Assembly (NCBI GenBank): GCA_011800155.1
Contig: CM022372.1
Location: 744,001 to 808,000, forward strand
Direction of reading: 5' to 3'
Source of the DNA: Flammulina velutipes
Lineage: Eukaryota; Basidiomycota; Agaricomycetes; Agaricales; Physalacriaceae
Length of the DNA: 64,000 nt
Part shown: positions 35,599 to 48,381 of the stretch, piece by piece
How positions within the stretch are numbered: the stretch's first letter is position 1
Layout of the letters: each line of letters starts with the position of its first letter
Made by a program: the position numbers and the translations under genes
The notes under the pieces: generated by a model
Databases searched by the model: none
Seen by the model: only the letters and a program-made list of their open reading frames with translations
Told to the model about the DNA's origin: nothing

Positions 35599-36368
35599 TT
35601 GAAGTATGGGGGATTGGACGATTTTTTTCTATTTATTTGTTGCATGATTTACGCATTGTATTTTTATTTGCAATTTTTTCGTTGAAATGTGGTGGGACTT
35701 GAGCTGATCAACAGGTCGTCTTCTTACCACCACCACCACCTGATCTTGGATAAAGGGTAGTGATGCGCTTATCGGGTGAGTGGTTTGTATGATTGCCATA
35801 CTGGCAGCATGAATGTATAGCTAACGGCTTGAAAGAGCTACCTGAAGCTTTCCGCCTTTCTATGACTTCAGATCCATCGGATATTCATTTATCTCTGTAC
35901 TATTCCCACCCTTCCACCCCAGCATGCTAGTGTCATGAGCGGAGGACTTGATTTTCTCCGTGCGACAAATAGCTGCCTCTCGTCAGGGTCTCATGTCACT
36001 TGAACCGAAGGACGATAGTACTTAATGGGAGCTACACCTCGAGACACGCCCAAGTATCTCCTTGTGGTGCAATCTAGAACATACCGGATGTTCACTAACG
36101 AGTTTGTACCCGGTCTTTCTGTACGGCGCCACCTTCAAATGCGGGGTTAGAGTGGAATTACTGGCCTCGAAACATTCTGGATGTTCGCGACATGCAGCTT
36201 CATATAGTCAATCGGCGTTACGTTGAACGGACGAACAACTCCAAAGATGCGACCATCGTGGCAGGTCCCGAAAGGACTTGGATATAAAACCCCGGCGTTC
36301 ACAAATGGATTTCCCGAGTGGCGCTTTTGCCCACCGTGCGATTTCTCTCTTTCTCTCCTCTCGGTGCG
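35599..36368. other. Intergenic region
   Basis: This 770-base gap lies between two plus-strand genes. A short ACC repeat occurs at about 35726-35740. No coding exon or RNA gene is supported. Confidence 0.35.
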
Positions 36369-38253
36369 ATGGGTCTGACTGACAGAGTCTTTCCTCGTCG
36401 CTCTGATCGACCATTTACCAAACTCCGCTCCTTTCACCTGTCCCCCATCCAAGTCACCTTCGACGTAGCGAAGGATGCTGAGGAAGGCAACACCGTCTTT
36501 TCCCCTGGCTCCGCATTCTCGGAATACTCCTCGTCCTCGTCCGTTCCTTCATCTCCATTGACCGCGACGCAGCCCCCGTCTCCCCGTCTCACACCCTCGC
36601 GAACAAAGGCAAGGTCCATCAAAGCTACCATTCGCAGCTGGGCGCAAATCATCCCTCGGAATAAACCAGTGCCAATCCCCGCTGTTCTTATAGTCTCTCT
36701 CTGCCTCCTCCTGTCTTTACTGTTCATCATCGTTCTTGCTTGTGTTTTCCGCGGTGCAGATGCTGGAGAGCCTCCATTCAGGAAAATACTCAATGACCTG
36801 GCTGACAATCATCCTGGGGTGTGTAGGATATCTCTCTCTTCCGATTTTGTACTCATGATTCATACTATAGATCGTGTTAATAGGCGACAACGTCGATGTT
36901 GACGTGGACGAACCGTCTATCACCATTCGGTGGTCTATAATCGCATGTGGGGAAAGTTTTATTCTAGCTGGGTCAAATGGGACCCATGCAAGTTCTAAAT
37001 GCGGGCTGCCTTCCATGCCTCTGTCTGTCTTTTTTGACGGGTAAGCACAATATCCAACTACAGCGTCATTTACTGAGTATCGCTAGATCGAGAACACCAA
37101 CAGCAACGTATGATCCTCAAGATATTCCTTTCACGAGTGACAGCGGTACACGACGCAAGTTAGTATGTTTGTCTTTTCTCTCGAGGAACACTTTGTTCAT
37201 TTCCCCACCAGTGTCCAGAGCCTGATCGAATTTGACTCTGAGCATGCTCTTGACGTCGACAAAGCGCCTCTGTATCCTTTTGATACATATCATTTGACCA
37301 GCAGCGTGCGGATAGTCTCCTCGACACCCGGGAGTGGCCAGAACGATTCTGTTCCGGTTACAATCAGTAAAATTGCGACTGTGGATGTGACAACGAACTT
37401 CGCGATCAGGACAGAGGACGTGGAAAGTTATGCAGATACGTTGCGGGATGGGAGGATACCAACAAGGTACGGCTATCTTCAAGAGATGATACCTCTTCTT
37501 CTTCGATGACTCACTTTTCGTAGGGATTTTGAGATGTTGGTCCGCCGACCGACTGAAGTTCGTCTTTCGAGCATTCTTCTATTCGCCATGTGAGTATTTC
37601 GCCGGGCACCTCATATGGTCATTGATATCTCTAACAGGTGCTGGGTCTTAACCCACATTAGTATAGGATACACCATCCTTGCTCATAGAAGCCCCGCAGC
37701 GCACCCCATATTGAAACATCTCGCATTAACAGCCACCATTCTAATCATCCTACCCCAGCTCAGAGCGGCTATGCCTGACTCCCCGGGACTGGATGGATTT
37801 CTCATCGGTAAATTATTCGCAGTTCCAAGTATGGCCAAAGTTCAACAGTGCACAGATACCATTGGGTTCTTTCCACAGATGATCATCTGCGCCATCTGTC
37901 TTATCACTGTCCTTCTCAGTGCTGTGTCTAGAGATATCGACGCATCTCGCACTAACTCATCTGAGTCATCTCATCCACCGACATCACCTCCTCCTGCCTC
38001 ACGGGCACTTACGGTCTTTACCGGAACACCACCTTCATCCGGAGCACTCCATGATGAGCTGACGCCTTCCGAGATGAATCGTCTCGTCAAACATCTAAAG
38101 GGCGAATACGTATTTCCGCCTATCTCCTCGTCCCCTGCATTGGAAAGGAAGCTTGGTGAAATCGAAGGGCTCGAGTTGGGGCAGAACGCTAGGAAATTTG
38201 TCGGCGGAAACTCGCATCGGCGTGTGAGGACAATGGTAAGGGTGGTTGGATGA
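36369..38253 (+). CDS. Four-span membrane protein resembling the DUF4436 family
   Basis: The start MGLTDRVFPRRSDRPFTKLR leads into a serine/proline-rich cytosolic region. TM1 (IPAVLIVSLCLLLSLLFIIVL) follows, then a lumenal/extracellular domain and three more membrane spans. Splicing joins LNDLADNHPG to IVLIGDNVDVDVDEPSITIRW, then SVFFDG to SRTPTATYDPQDIPFTSD, then VQSLIEFDSEHALDVDKAPL. The last continues to YPFDTYHLTSSVRI, a proline-phenylalanine motif typical of the DUF4436 family. The C-terminal membrane block reads RLSSILLFAMCWVLTHISIG, LTATILIILPQLRAAMPD and MIICAICLITVLLSAVS. A cytosolic tail ends RTMVRVVG at 38253. Function is unknown. The order of one N-terminal span, an ectodomain and a C-terminal three-span cluster fits the family. 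The assignment is by motif memory only. Confidence 0.68.
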
Positions 38254-38357
38254 CAGCCATTATCATGACAAGGACGATTGGTAGAGCTTGTTTTGGACTA
38301 GTTTTAGTACCATAGTCCCTGAAATAACCAACAAGTGATTAACCACTTTGATACCAC

Positions 38358-38927
38358 CTAACAGCTTGACGTCTCCAGATCAACTCTATCGAGGAGTTTA
38401 TAGTTATCGTTCAGGGATCGTGGGTAGATCCATGCTCTTATAGCTGCGCTGGTAACTATACCACTGATTGAACATAAGCACAAAACGGACAGGCTGGACG
38501 ACATACGAGCAAATAACATGATCCACATAAGTCCCCTAAGGGCATTAATTTGGATACACCATCTCTCTATAAGGTGTGTTTCGGCCCTCGAACAGCGTAA
38601 TGGGACCCAAACCCATTTTATGGTGGAGAATGTATCGGCGGCGAGCCAGAGGATCGTGAGAAGGATGTACGTGGCCAAATGCACGGTCCGTCGGTTGACG
38701 TTCCTTGAAAGCAGCGATATGGGAAAGCTGAAATGTAGGTGCAGGAGGATGGGTAGGGAGACGACTGAAAGGGCGGCAGAGAGCATGTCTTCTGCAAAAT
38801 ACCATTCTTGAAATTGGTTAACACATAAGGAGAGGGCGAGGATTGTGATTGCGAGTAAGAAGAGCACCCCGGGGATCGAAGGGTGTGGCAGGTGCTGTGT
38901 TAGCTTCGTTAGAGACACTTTGAACAT
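38358..38927 (-). CDS. Small four-span membrane protein, unknown function
   Basis: The start at 38927 gives MFKVSLTKLTQHLPHPSIPG, then four hydrophobic segments: VLFLLAITILALSLCV, MLSAALSVVSLPILLHLHF, VHLATYILLTILWLAADTF and ALRGLMWIMLFA. The open frame is continuous, but a 51-base GTATGT...TAG segment after MLFA fits an intron whose removal joins MLFA to LTSAAIRAWIYP without a frame change. With the intron removed the protein is about 172 residues. The four-helix arrangement and size resemble MARVEL-like fungal membrane proteins, but I see no diagnostic residue. It is convergent with the DUF4436-like gene, with 104 bases between the stops. Confidence 0.55.
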   Translation of the reverse strand: MFKVSLTKLTQHLPHPSIPGVLFLLAITILALSLCVNQFQEWYFAEDMLSAALSVVSLPILLHLHFSFPISLLSRNVNRRTVHLATYILLTILWLAADTFSTIKWVWVPLRCSRAETHLIERWCIQINALRGLMWIMLFARMSSSLSVLCLCSISGIVTSAAIRAWIYPRSLNDNYKLLDRVDLETSSC

Positions 38928-40022
38928 GAGAATGCATCTGAATGAATGTGTGACCCCACAATTTTACGGAAATATAGCGATCAATGATCGCAACACTATC
39001 ACGTGGCGCATCATTTCGCTTCAAGCTTCGACGTTCGACCACCGCGCGACTCAAAGCGCTGAGCGAACACTGGTTGAAGGTCGATTTGAGTTCCAGTACT
39101 AGTAGAGAATCTCGCCGACGCCATATCTGTCAAAGCCCAAGTAGATGTGACTCGTCGCCCGTAAGCTTGCAGAGAAGACATCGTACATTTCTACGTGATT
39201 ACTACGCTCAGAATTCATAAAAGCGTAGTCTCTCATATTGGGAGCAGTGGGAAGGAAATTGTTATCTTACAAGCAGCCAGCGCGCTGATGATAATCATAC
39301 CTTTGACAGCAAAGACAGGTGTCAGCTACTCGTCGCAGCCATTTCAGGAAGGTACCGGGATATGTCGAGGTAATCGCATTCGCCGACCTAGACAAGCTTG
39401 GGGAACTTGGACGGTGAAGCCGTACAGCCCAGGACGATTAGACGGATAATTCTCATCACTATAGATTGGTATAGGCCAAAATCTGGGCTGGATTTGGCGC
39501 TGAGCATTGTCTACTTTGATGAGCTCGGGTTGGATGGACGGTTGAAATGGTGACGAAAGAGTAGCTGTCAATAGACATCATGAACTGGGGTAGGGACCGA
39601 GAGGAGACATTCCGGGGAACGGATTCGAAGGCAATCTTGGGACAGTAGAGACATCGTACACGAATGCCAGTGAACAGTTGGACTGAAGAGAACCTTTGAA
39701 CACATATGTAACGGTCCGCCCCGGATCGATAGATATTGATCAATTGATCTTGTTCCGACAATCATTCCGTTCTGGCCTCGCGTTCCATTTTCAAGCAGAA
39801 CCTTCCACATGGATAAATCCTTGACAGATGTCACTGACATTGTCCCACGGCAGCAAAGACACGAATCTGGCGACTCTCTGGCGGAACACAATCATCCGTT
39901 CACGTTCATCTGTTGGGTGCTGGGAGGCTGAGGAGATGCTTTTCGAATTTCGCTGGCCATTTCACACACGCCGACGAAATTAACGCTCACATTCTATACA
40001 ACGCTAGGAGGGGCGCAGGAGG
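38928..40022. other. Intergenic region between the four-span protein and the G-alpha gene
   Basis: This 1095-base divergent spacer holds both promoters. A 75-codon minus-strand open frame at 39344-39571 has no recognisable motif or clear splice partner, so I do not call it a gene. Nothing else is supported. Confidence 0.35.
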
Positions 40023-41287
40023 ATGGGCCTATGCGCATCAACGCCTGAAGCCTCCCGAGAATCTACTGAAATCGACAAGGTACTCGAAGCGGATGGAAAG
40101 CGGTTCAGAAAGGAATGCAAGATCTTGCTCCTCGGTACGTTTCCCATTGGTATCGGACCTCTTCTCTTTTTGATCTCTCGTCAAGGCAGCGGCGACTCTG
40201 GAAAGTCCACCATCGTAAAGCAGATGAAGATAATACATCAAGGTGGCTACAGCGACACCGAATTAGATACATGGATACCCATTGTGTGGCGAAACGTGCT
40301 TGAATGTGCACGTGTTATAGCGGAGATGGCGAAGAAACTCGAACACGGGGACGAGAAGAGCCAGACGCAATCGCTCTCCGATATCATCTTATCCGTCGAG
40401 CCCCATTCGCCGTTAACGCAGGACCTTGCCCGTACAATACACACACTCTTTCTTGAGGACACCGTACAGAACCTCCTGGAGGACCCTTTGGATGATTGTT
40501 ATCTCCCTGACAGCGCCACATAGTAAGCCATTGACCATTCTCCGTGCCCTTCCCTGAATCTTTTTGTTCAGCTTCTTTTCCGAGGTTCTACGTATCAGCG
40601 GAAATAAATATCGACCCACAGAAATCGACGTGTTAAGAGCGCGCGCTACTACCACAGCTATAACAGAAACAAGATTTACCTCTGGGCAATTAGAGTAAGT
40701 GCTTCATTTGTTTTCGCCATCCTTTTCTTGGCTAACAAGAACTCCAGAATACACATGTTTGACGTAGGCGGCCAGCGCTCTGAACGACGGAAATGGATCC
40801 ACATGTTCGAGGCGGTCACCTCTATCATCTTCTGCGTCGCTCTATCCGAATATGACCAGACTCTCCCTGCACTTGAAGACCCCACCCGCACCAATCGCTT
40901 GGCCGAGTCGTTGACACTTTTCGAGTCGATCGTTAACTCCCGATGGTTCTTGAGGACAAGCATAGTACTCTTCCTGAATAAGACCGATGTGTTCAAGAAG
41001 AAGGTGAAGAGGGTGTTAATGAGTAGCATCAGGGAATTCAAGGATTATGAAGGGGGCAAGGACGTCAACAAGGCGGCGAAATATATCCTCTGGAGGTTCA
41101 TGAAGAAGAATCGGGCTGGTTTAAGAGTGTATCCTCAGTGAGTATCACTGCGATATCTCTCCTCTTCATTATCTGATTTTTTCGCAGTCTCACTCAGGCT
41201 ACAGACACTGAGAATATTCGCTTCGTGTTCAGCGCCGTGAAGGAGACTATCTTACAGAACGCTTTACAAGATTCGGGTCTGATGTAA
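40023..41287 (+). CDS. Heterotrimeric G-protein alpha subunit, divergent
   Basis: This G-alpha couples 7TM receptors to intracellular effectors at the plasma membrane. MGLCAS at the N-terminus carries the myristoylation Gly2 and a palmitoylation-type Cys4. A GTACGT intron splits the P-loop, giving [20 protein letters not shown] after splicing. Switch I reads [14 protein letters not shown], with the catalytic Arg but Ala where nearly all G-alphas have Gly (TTGIT). Switch II is intact ([17 protein letters not shown], with the catalytic Gln). The NKxD motif is FLNKTDVF. The base-contact motif reads [10 protein letters not shown], with Gln in place of the usual Cys of TCAT. The C-terminus is [11 protein letters not shown] if the TAA at 41285 is used. 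GTAAGT overlaps this stop and could be a last donor, giving a slightly different tail. No Cys is at position -4. About 350 residues and five introns. Confidence 0.88.
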
Positions 41288-41415
41288 GTCGCCGACTAAT
41301 GATTTACGGAGAGTCGGGACTGGTTATTGGCATAGCTTATGTATCCATGTTGTATTCTACTTAGTGGCACTACCTGTGGCTGGCTCTCTAATATGTATTC
41401 TCTCAACCATATGTA

Positions 41416-41501
41416 GCCTCCTTAGCTCAGTGGTAGAGCGCATCACTTGTACAAATGTTATGATTATGATGAGGTCAGTCGTTCAATCCGGCTAGGTGGC
41501 A
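41416..41501 (+). tRNA. tRNA-Thr (anticodon TGT) with a 14-base intron
   Basis: The acceptor stem is GCCTCCT (41416-41422) with AGGTGGC (41494-41500), with one T-T mismatch at the fourth pair. The D-arm is GCTCAGTGGTAGAGC and includes the A-box. The anticodon stem CATCA pairs with TGATG (41467-41471). The loop reads CTTGTA, intron, A, so the anticodon is TGT (Thr, reads ACA). The intron is 41452-41465, directly after position 37 where nuclear tRNA introns sit. The variable loop is AGGTC. The T-arm is AGTCG-TTCAATC-CGGCT and includes a B-box. Position 41501 is A73 or the discriminator base. A T5 run follows at 41525. All features fit a functional RNA polymerase III gene. Confidence 0.85.
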
Positions 41502-41524
41502 CGTAGTGCGTAAACACCGGGGAC

Positions 41525-41529
41525 TTTTT
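41525..41529 (+). terminator. RNA polymerase III T-run terminator
   Basis: Five T residues start 24 bases after the tRNA end, the expected position and form for Pol III termination. Confidence 0.6.
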
Positions 41530-42168
41530 GCCCTTTCAATGTTACAGTTTTACATGAATCATCGTTGTTATGTATGGGAAATACCGAGTCGTAGACAGAT
41601 AAGGAGAGCTTTGTCGATATATTGAGAAGTTGTTAACGGCCGATAGCAAATTAAGCACATCGTCAACGAGGTACGTCGACCTTAGGGAGAATCCATGAGA
41701 TAGGAATATGGACGCGACATGTACAATGCTCGGGATTTACCGAATCGTTCTTATTTCAAACCTCCATGTTCGACATCTGGGTTGCCCTCATCGCCCTCAA
41801 TATATCCGTGGCTCAAGTCTCAACAAATCGGCATATAGCAATCTATAGAAGTGAGCCGAATGGTTTACGTTCTACGTGGTTCGGAGGAGTTATGTCGGCC
41901 GTACTTATCGAGCACAAAGGCCTTTTATCTCACATGTTGTTTCCACGTCGTGATTTGCCTTGACGCAGGCCAAAACTGTGACATGGTATTGAGTCATTCA
42001 AGTCGAGGGCAGATATAGGCAGCATCGATAACTGTGGGCGAGGACGAATCGCGATTAAGACACCTTGGCTATTCTCTACCGACTTATGAGATGGGGACAT
42101 GTGAGTTGTGTCCAACAGTTATCATTCCGTACAAAACAAATCTTATTCTTCCAGTTTTCTTGCTGTGT
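41530..42168. other. Intergenic region
   Basis: These 639 bases lie between the tRNA terminator and the stop of THI4. A 65-codon open frame at 41766-41963 has a hydrophobic start but no motif or splice partner. No supported feature. Confidence 0.35.
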
Positions 42169-43815
<1,647 letters not shown>

Positions 43816-45096
43816 ATGTGGCGCAGCGCTCTGAGCTCGCTGACCAATCCGGCAAGTTCCCTCATCCGCACGATGGCCTCCCCCTATCAGGCGCCTTTAC
43901 TTGACGTTCAACTCGCTTTCTCATCAAACGCGCACAATCACCGCTTAGAGGCCCTACAAGTACGTTCGTCAGCTCTTTCAAGTTGCCCACCTCAACATTT
44001 TCAACTTCATAGGAAATGCAGTCCAATCTGACGGTTGGCAACCCTCTGTCCTTGGATCGCATTAGATCTGTCTTAACTAGACTTGAAGATACTATCATCT
44101 TCTCTCTCATAGAGCGCGCCCAGTTCGGCCATAATCCTCGTATTTACGAGCGCGGCGCGTTCAAGGAGCTCAGAGACATTGGATTTGAAGGAAGCTGGTT
44201 GGAATGGTTTCTCAAAGAGACAGAGTCCTTCCATGGTGCGCCGCATCTCATTTTAAGTAAACGGAGCTCATCTATCCATTCAGCGAAAGCCAGACGATAC
44301 ACAAGGTATACTCTACATCATTAAAGTGTGGCGATCATTTACAGAATTTGTTGCAGTCCCGATGAATACCCATTCAACAGCGACCTCCCGAAGCCCATAA
44401 TGCCAGCTTTGGACTTCCCGAAACTCCTCCATCCCAACAACGTCAACGTCAACCCATCCATCCTTTCGTTCTACACCCGCTCCATCGTCCCGAGAATAAC
44501 GCACGCATCCACTATCTCCCTTGCGTCCTTAAAACGAGCCAAAGGGATCATTGGAGACGATGAGTTCGAGGATGATGGCAATTACGGAAGCGCGGCAACA
44601 ATCGACGTCGAGGTTCTCCAGGCTATCAGCAAACGTGTCCACTACGGCGAGTCTAATATTTCATTGAGCGAACGATGGACCTCCTGACTATATCTCACAG
44701 GCAAGTTCGTCTCAGAGTCCAAGTTCCTCGAGAACCCTTCGGCGTTTGTGCCACACATACAGAACCCAAATCGGAAAGCGCTGGAGGACCTCATTACCAA
44801 ACCTGAAGTAGAGCGGCGCCTCCTAGTCCGCCTAGCAAAGAAGGCCGCCACTTATGCTCAGGGCCTTACTGCTGACGGGGGAAACCCTATCGCGACGAGT
44901 AAGATTGACGTCGATGGCGTAGTCGATTTGTACGAAAGCTACATCATACCTCTAACGAAAGAGGTCGAGGTAACTCACATTGTCACCGTGTTTGATTTCT
45001 AGACTGATGTACTTTGCTCTACAGGTTGATTATCTCCTTCAAAGACTGGACGGCCTTTCTGAAGAGGACATCGAAAAGCTGAAGGGCCCGCCCTAG
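43816..45096 (+). CDS. ARO7: Chorismate mutase, eukaryotic AroQ type (Aro7-like)
   Basis: This enzyme converts chorismate to prephenate for phenylalanine and tyrosine synthesis. Motifs in order: [19 protein letters not shown] with the catalytic-helix Arg, [70 protein letters not shown] with [39 protein letters not shown] and [20 protein letters not shown]. These follow the order of yeast Aro7, including the allosteric-loop region with NYGS. The first ATG at 43816 adds [20 protein letters not shown] second ATG at 43873 would start [12 protein letters not shown]. The extra N-terminus is basic and could target mitochondria. About six introns are present, and the stop is at 45096. Length is about 290-310 residues. 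Confidence 0.92.
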
Positions 45097-45630
45097 TCAC
45101 TGACTCAGGGAAAGACAACATATGTATCATGTATACTCATTTGTAAGTACTCAGATCTATTTTCCTATACATTGCGCAAGCAGCGAGCAAAGGCTACATA
45201 TTACAGCCTGAATCTGTGAGACGGGAGAGTACGACAGACGGTCGCATGCCCTCTTGGACAGTCTTGGATCCGACAACCGAACCAGCGCCACCACCAACAC
45301 CACCATCACTACCACCAAACGCACATAGGTTTTTTTTGCACATTCAACTATACCAGCTACGCATGATACGTCCCATCCATTTTCTCAGATATTCGTTTCC
45401 GTCGCATGATTTCCGAGTCTATGCTCATTCAAATTCGTCGCATGTTCGTTCTCTTTAATTCCTTCTTGTTGATCTAATAGACACTAGAATCATCCGAAAT
45501 ACAAAATCGTTATCTTCGAGTTCCCTCGTCCAGGCCGCCGGCGCCAAAGCCGGGGACCAGGTAGGAAGGAACGGAGGAAGAAAGATTACAAGGCACAGTC
45601 AAAGGAATTGTTGCTTATTCTCGTACCACT
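45097..45630. other. Intergenic region with a CCA-rich low-complexity tract
   Basis: These 534 bases contain a run of CCACCAAC-type repeats at about 45285-45325 and pyrimidine-rich sequence before the MFS start. No exon is supported. Confidence 0.35.
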
Positions 45631-47576
45631 ATGCATATGGCGTCGGAAGAAACACCATTACTGCACGACGACACGGAAATTGCTGCAATCAACGCGCATG
45701 AGGCTATCTATAGTCGGTTTTCGAACAAGACGAAACATATTATCGTGGCGCTGGTTTCTTGGAGTGCTGTACTACCCTGTAAGCCTCAGTCCTCTGCGAT
45801 AAGCCTGGAACTGAATTGCGATAGTGTTTGCTTCGGGGACGTTTATACCCTCTATACCCCAAATTGCTAAGGACTTGAACTCTGATGTGCAGACTATCAC
45901 GTATGTCCAACGATTCATTATCAAACCTCATAACGATTTCGATGATTTAGGTTGACCGTCAGCGTAGCGATTCTGTGTACCGCTATTGGCATGATGATAT
46001 TTGCCACCTATTCAGCCTTTTGTGAGTTCGTTTCATTTTCCTACGTCTCTAAAAATAACATTTATCTTTGCTCAGACGGAAGACGCGCCATGTATTTATG
46101 TGGTACCCCTCTCCTATTCTTCGGGTCTATGGGCGTGGCATTCTCGCGCACGGTGCCGGAGATGATTTTCTGGCGGTGCGTACAGGCAATGGGGACATCG
46201 GGAGGTACATCGGTCGGCGGGGCGATTATTGGGGACATTTACAAGGTAACGGAGAGGGGAACTGCTATGGGTATATTCTTCGGGGTTCGTTCACTTCATC
46301 TTCGTGTGCGTGATTTGTTGACCTGATTATCGACCAGGCATCCCTTGCTGGACCTGCTCTTGCGCCATTAGCAGGAGGTATGTGCATTCAACATATTTAT
46401 ACGAGATATTAACATTGGTGGTAGGTTGGGGAGCGCATTATGCGTCCTGGAGGTGGACACAGATATGTCTCGGCATTGCTGGCCTGTTGACATTTGTGTT
46501 GCTCGCTATCTTCTTGCCAGAGACTAGCCATCCGGGATCCAGGGGTATAGACAAGTACCGGAGAGCGAAGGGATATGATTCCAGTTTTGAGGTATTCAAG
46601 TGGGTGTGGTTGAATCCATTCAAGTGCTTTAGGCTTCTCAAGAGTCCAAATTTGCTGCTTACGGTATGTTACCGCAATTTTGTCAAGAGTGAACTAGGGG
46701 GCTAACCTTTGGTCTAATCTAGACGTTGTGCGGTACAGTGACTTTGGTGACTGATTTTGGTGAGTAAGTCTAATTCAAGTTGGATGAAAGGCTAATGGGA
46801 TATTTGACTAGTTCTGCTTGTGCCTATCGCGTATACCATTGTTCGTATCAATCTGCGACATTCGAGTTAGACGTTTAACTTTCTCATAGGGACAGCGATA
46901 CAACATCACGAACGAACTGATAATTGGCGCTTGCTTCATACCCGCTGGATTTGGCAATGCTGGTATGTCTCAATCTATCCTAGATGGTTCTTAAGTCTCT
47001 AACACTTCCCGTCTAGTTGGAGCACCGATATCAGGTCGTATCTCTGACCTCTACGTCATTCGTGCCATAGTAAAGTACGGGAAAGACCACTGGCGTCCTG
47101 AAGAACGCCTCAAAGGTGCCATCTTCGGATTGATGATTCCCGTACCGTTATCTGTACTAGCATCTGGGCTCGTGACGACCTACGTCGCTGGACCCATAGG
47201 GCTGACACTGAACCTGTTATGTTTCTTTGTTAATGGCGTCGGGGTTGACCTGGTCCTCACACCTCTGGCGGCGTACGCTGTGGACATCATGCGCGATCAG
47301 AGCGCCGAGGTTATGGCAGCTTCCATGTGAGTAGATTTTCTATCGTTGTCCCTCACTCATCAGTGGATTTTTTGTAGGGGATTACGGTCTATAATTCTTT
47401 CATTGGGTATTACTCTAGTCATACCAGGCATTCAAACCATAGGTCTCGCCGCGACAGATGCGATCGCTGCTGGTATATCATGGCTCGGCCTTGTCATCGT
47501 CATTATGGTGATAAAATACGGCAAGTCTATGCGGGGGCTCGTTGATATGGGATATACGAGCGCTAAGACCAATTGA
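45631..47576 (+). CDS. MFS drug:H+ antiporter-type transporter (DHA1-like)
   Basis: This is a major facilitator transporter with about 12 membrane spans. The start is ATG at 45631 (MHMASEETPLLHDDTE), with an in-frame ATG two codons later. The protein has an acidic cytosolic N-terminus and TM1 near HIIVALVSWSAVLPFF. TM2 is ITLTVSVAILCTAIGMMIFA, followed by the MFS loop 2-3 motif YGRRAMYLCGTPLLFFG. Further motifs are WRCVQAMGTSGGTSVGGAI with GDIYKVTERGTAMGIF (motif C-like segment following), GPALAPLAGGWGAHY-SWR, FLPETSHPGSRG, a central loop, NAVGAPISGRISDLYVI, NLLCFFVNGVGVDLVLTPLA and LRSIILSLGITLVIPGIQTI. It ends SAKTN at 47576. GP.LAP..GG is typical of DHA1 transporters such as polyamine and multidrug exporters. 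The substrate is unknown. Ten or so introns. Confidence 0.87.
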
Positions 47577-47865
47577 GGAATATGGAAGCAGCTAGGGCAT
47601 GTTGAGCTCTTTATACAGTCTCATTCATGGGTAGCTATACTTCGATGACAATGTAGGAATGTTGCACTCTTCAAGAAATGATATTCCTCCTCTGTTTCTG
47701 ACACCAAAAAGATGACTGACTCAAGTTGCCGCTATTTGGGTTGATGTTATCTCGATAGCCTAGGCTTCTGGTGGCTGTATAAGCAAGTATCTGTATCCCG
47801 AACTAGTCAGAATGGGATTGATTTTCTGTAGAAATGTAAGCATTCAATAAAGGATGACCATATTG

Positions 47866-47891
47866 ACATCAGCAAATTCACAAATGTCTAA
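47866..47891 (+). repeat. Left terminal inverted repeat
   Basis: 26 bases beginning ACATCAGCAA and ending GTCTAA. It matches the right end at 24 of 26 positions, with differences at positions 11 and 14. Confidence 0.75.
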
Positions 47892-48381
47892 GGAGGTATA
47901 TCGTGGTCTAAAGGGGTCTAAAGTGGTCTAATGGCTCTAAAAGGTATAATGGGTATGGTGCCTACGGTTTAGACCGATTTTAGACTGCCATTTAGACCGA
48001 TATTATGCCATAATATACTTCCTGTTATACATTGAGTTCTTTATGATGTTAACTAAATCAGAGTATTCTGAAGTGATGGTCCCTCATTTACAGTGATGAA
48101 GGAAGGACTGTAGGCAGAAAAGTTAGTCGAACGATGTGGCGCCACCGGGATCATTTCCTGACTCAGCTATTTGTAATTGTTGATGTACGTTGGACTTGCG
48201 AGTTTTTCATTTCTTTCCTTCCCTCTTCCATCTGCTCTGCGCCTCTGTTACTCCCACGTTCCCGAGTCTTTAGGCTGACCCTCCAACGAACGTCTCTGTT
48301 CTATCTGTGGCACCAACACTAGGACAATACGATCCAATTTAGCTGATGACTGGATGCGACTTGTGACGACTGTCAAGGACT

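Noticed and set aside
39344..39571. 75-codon minus-strand frame between the four-span protein and G-alpha
   Set aside because: It has fair codon flow but no motif, no clear splice partner and no second exon. Too weak to call.
45285..45325. CCACCA tract as a possible minisatellite
   Set aside because: Only a short imperfect run in a leader-like region. It is ordinary low complexity.
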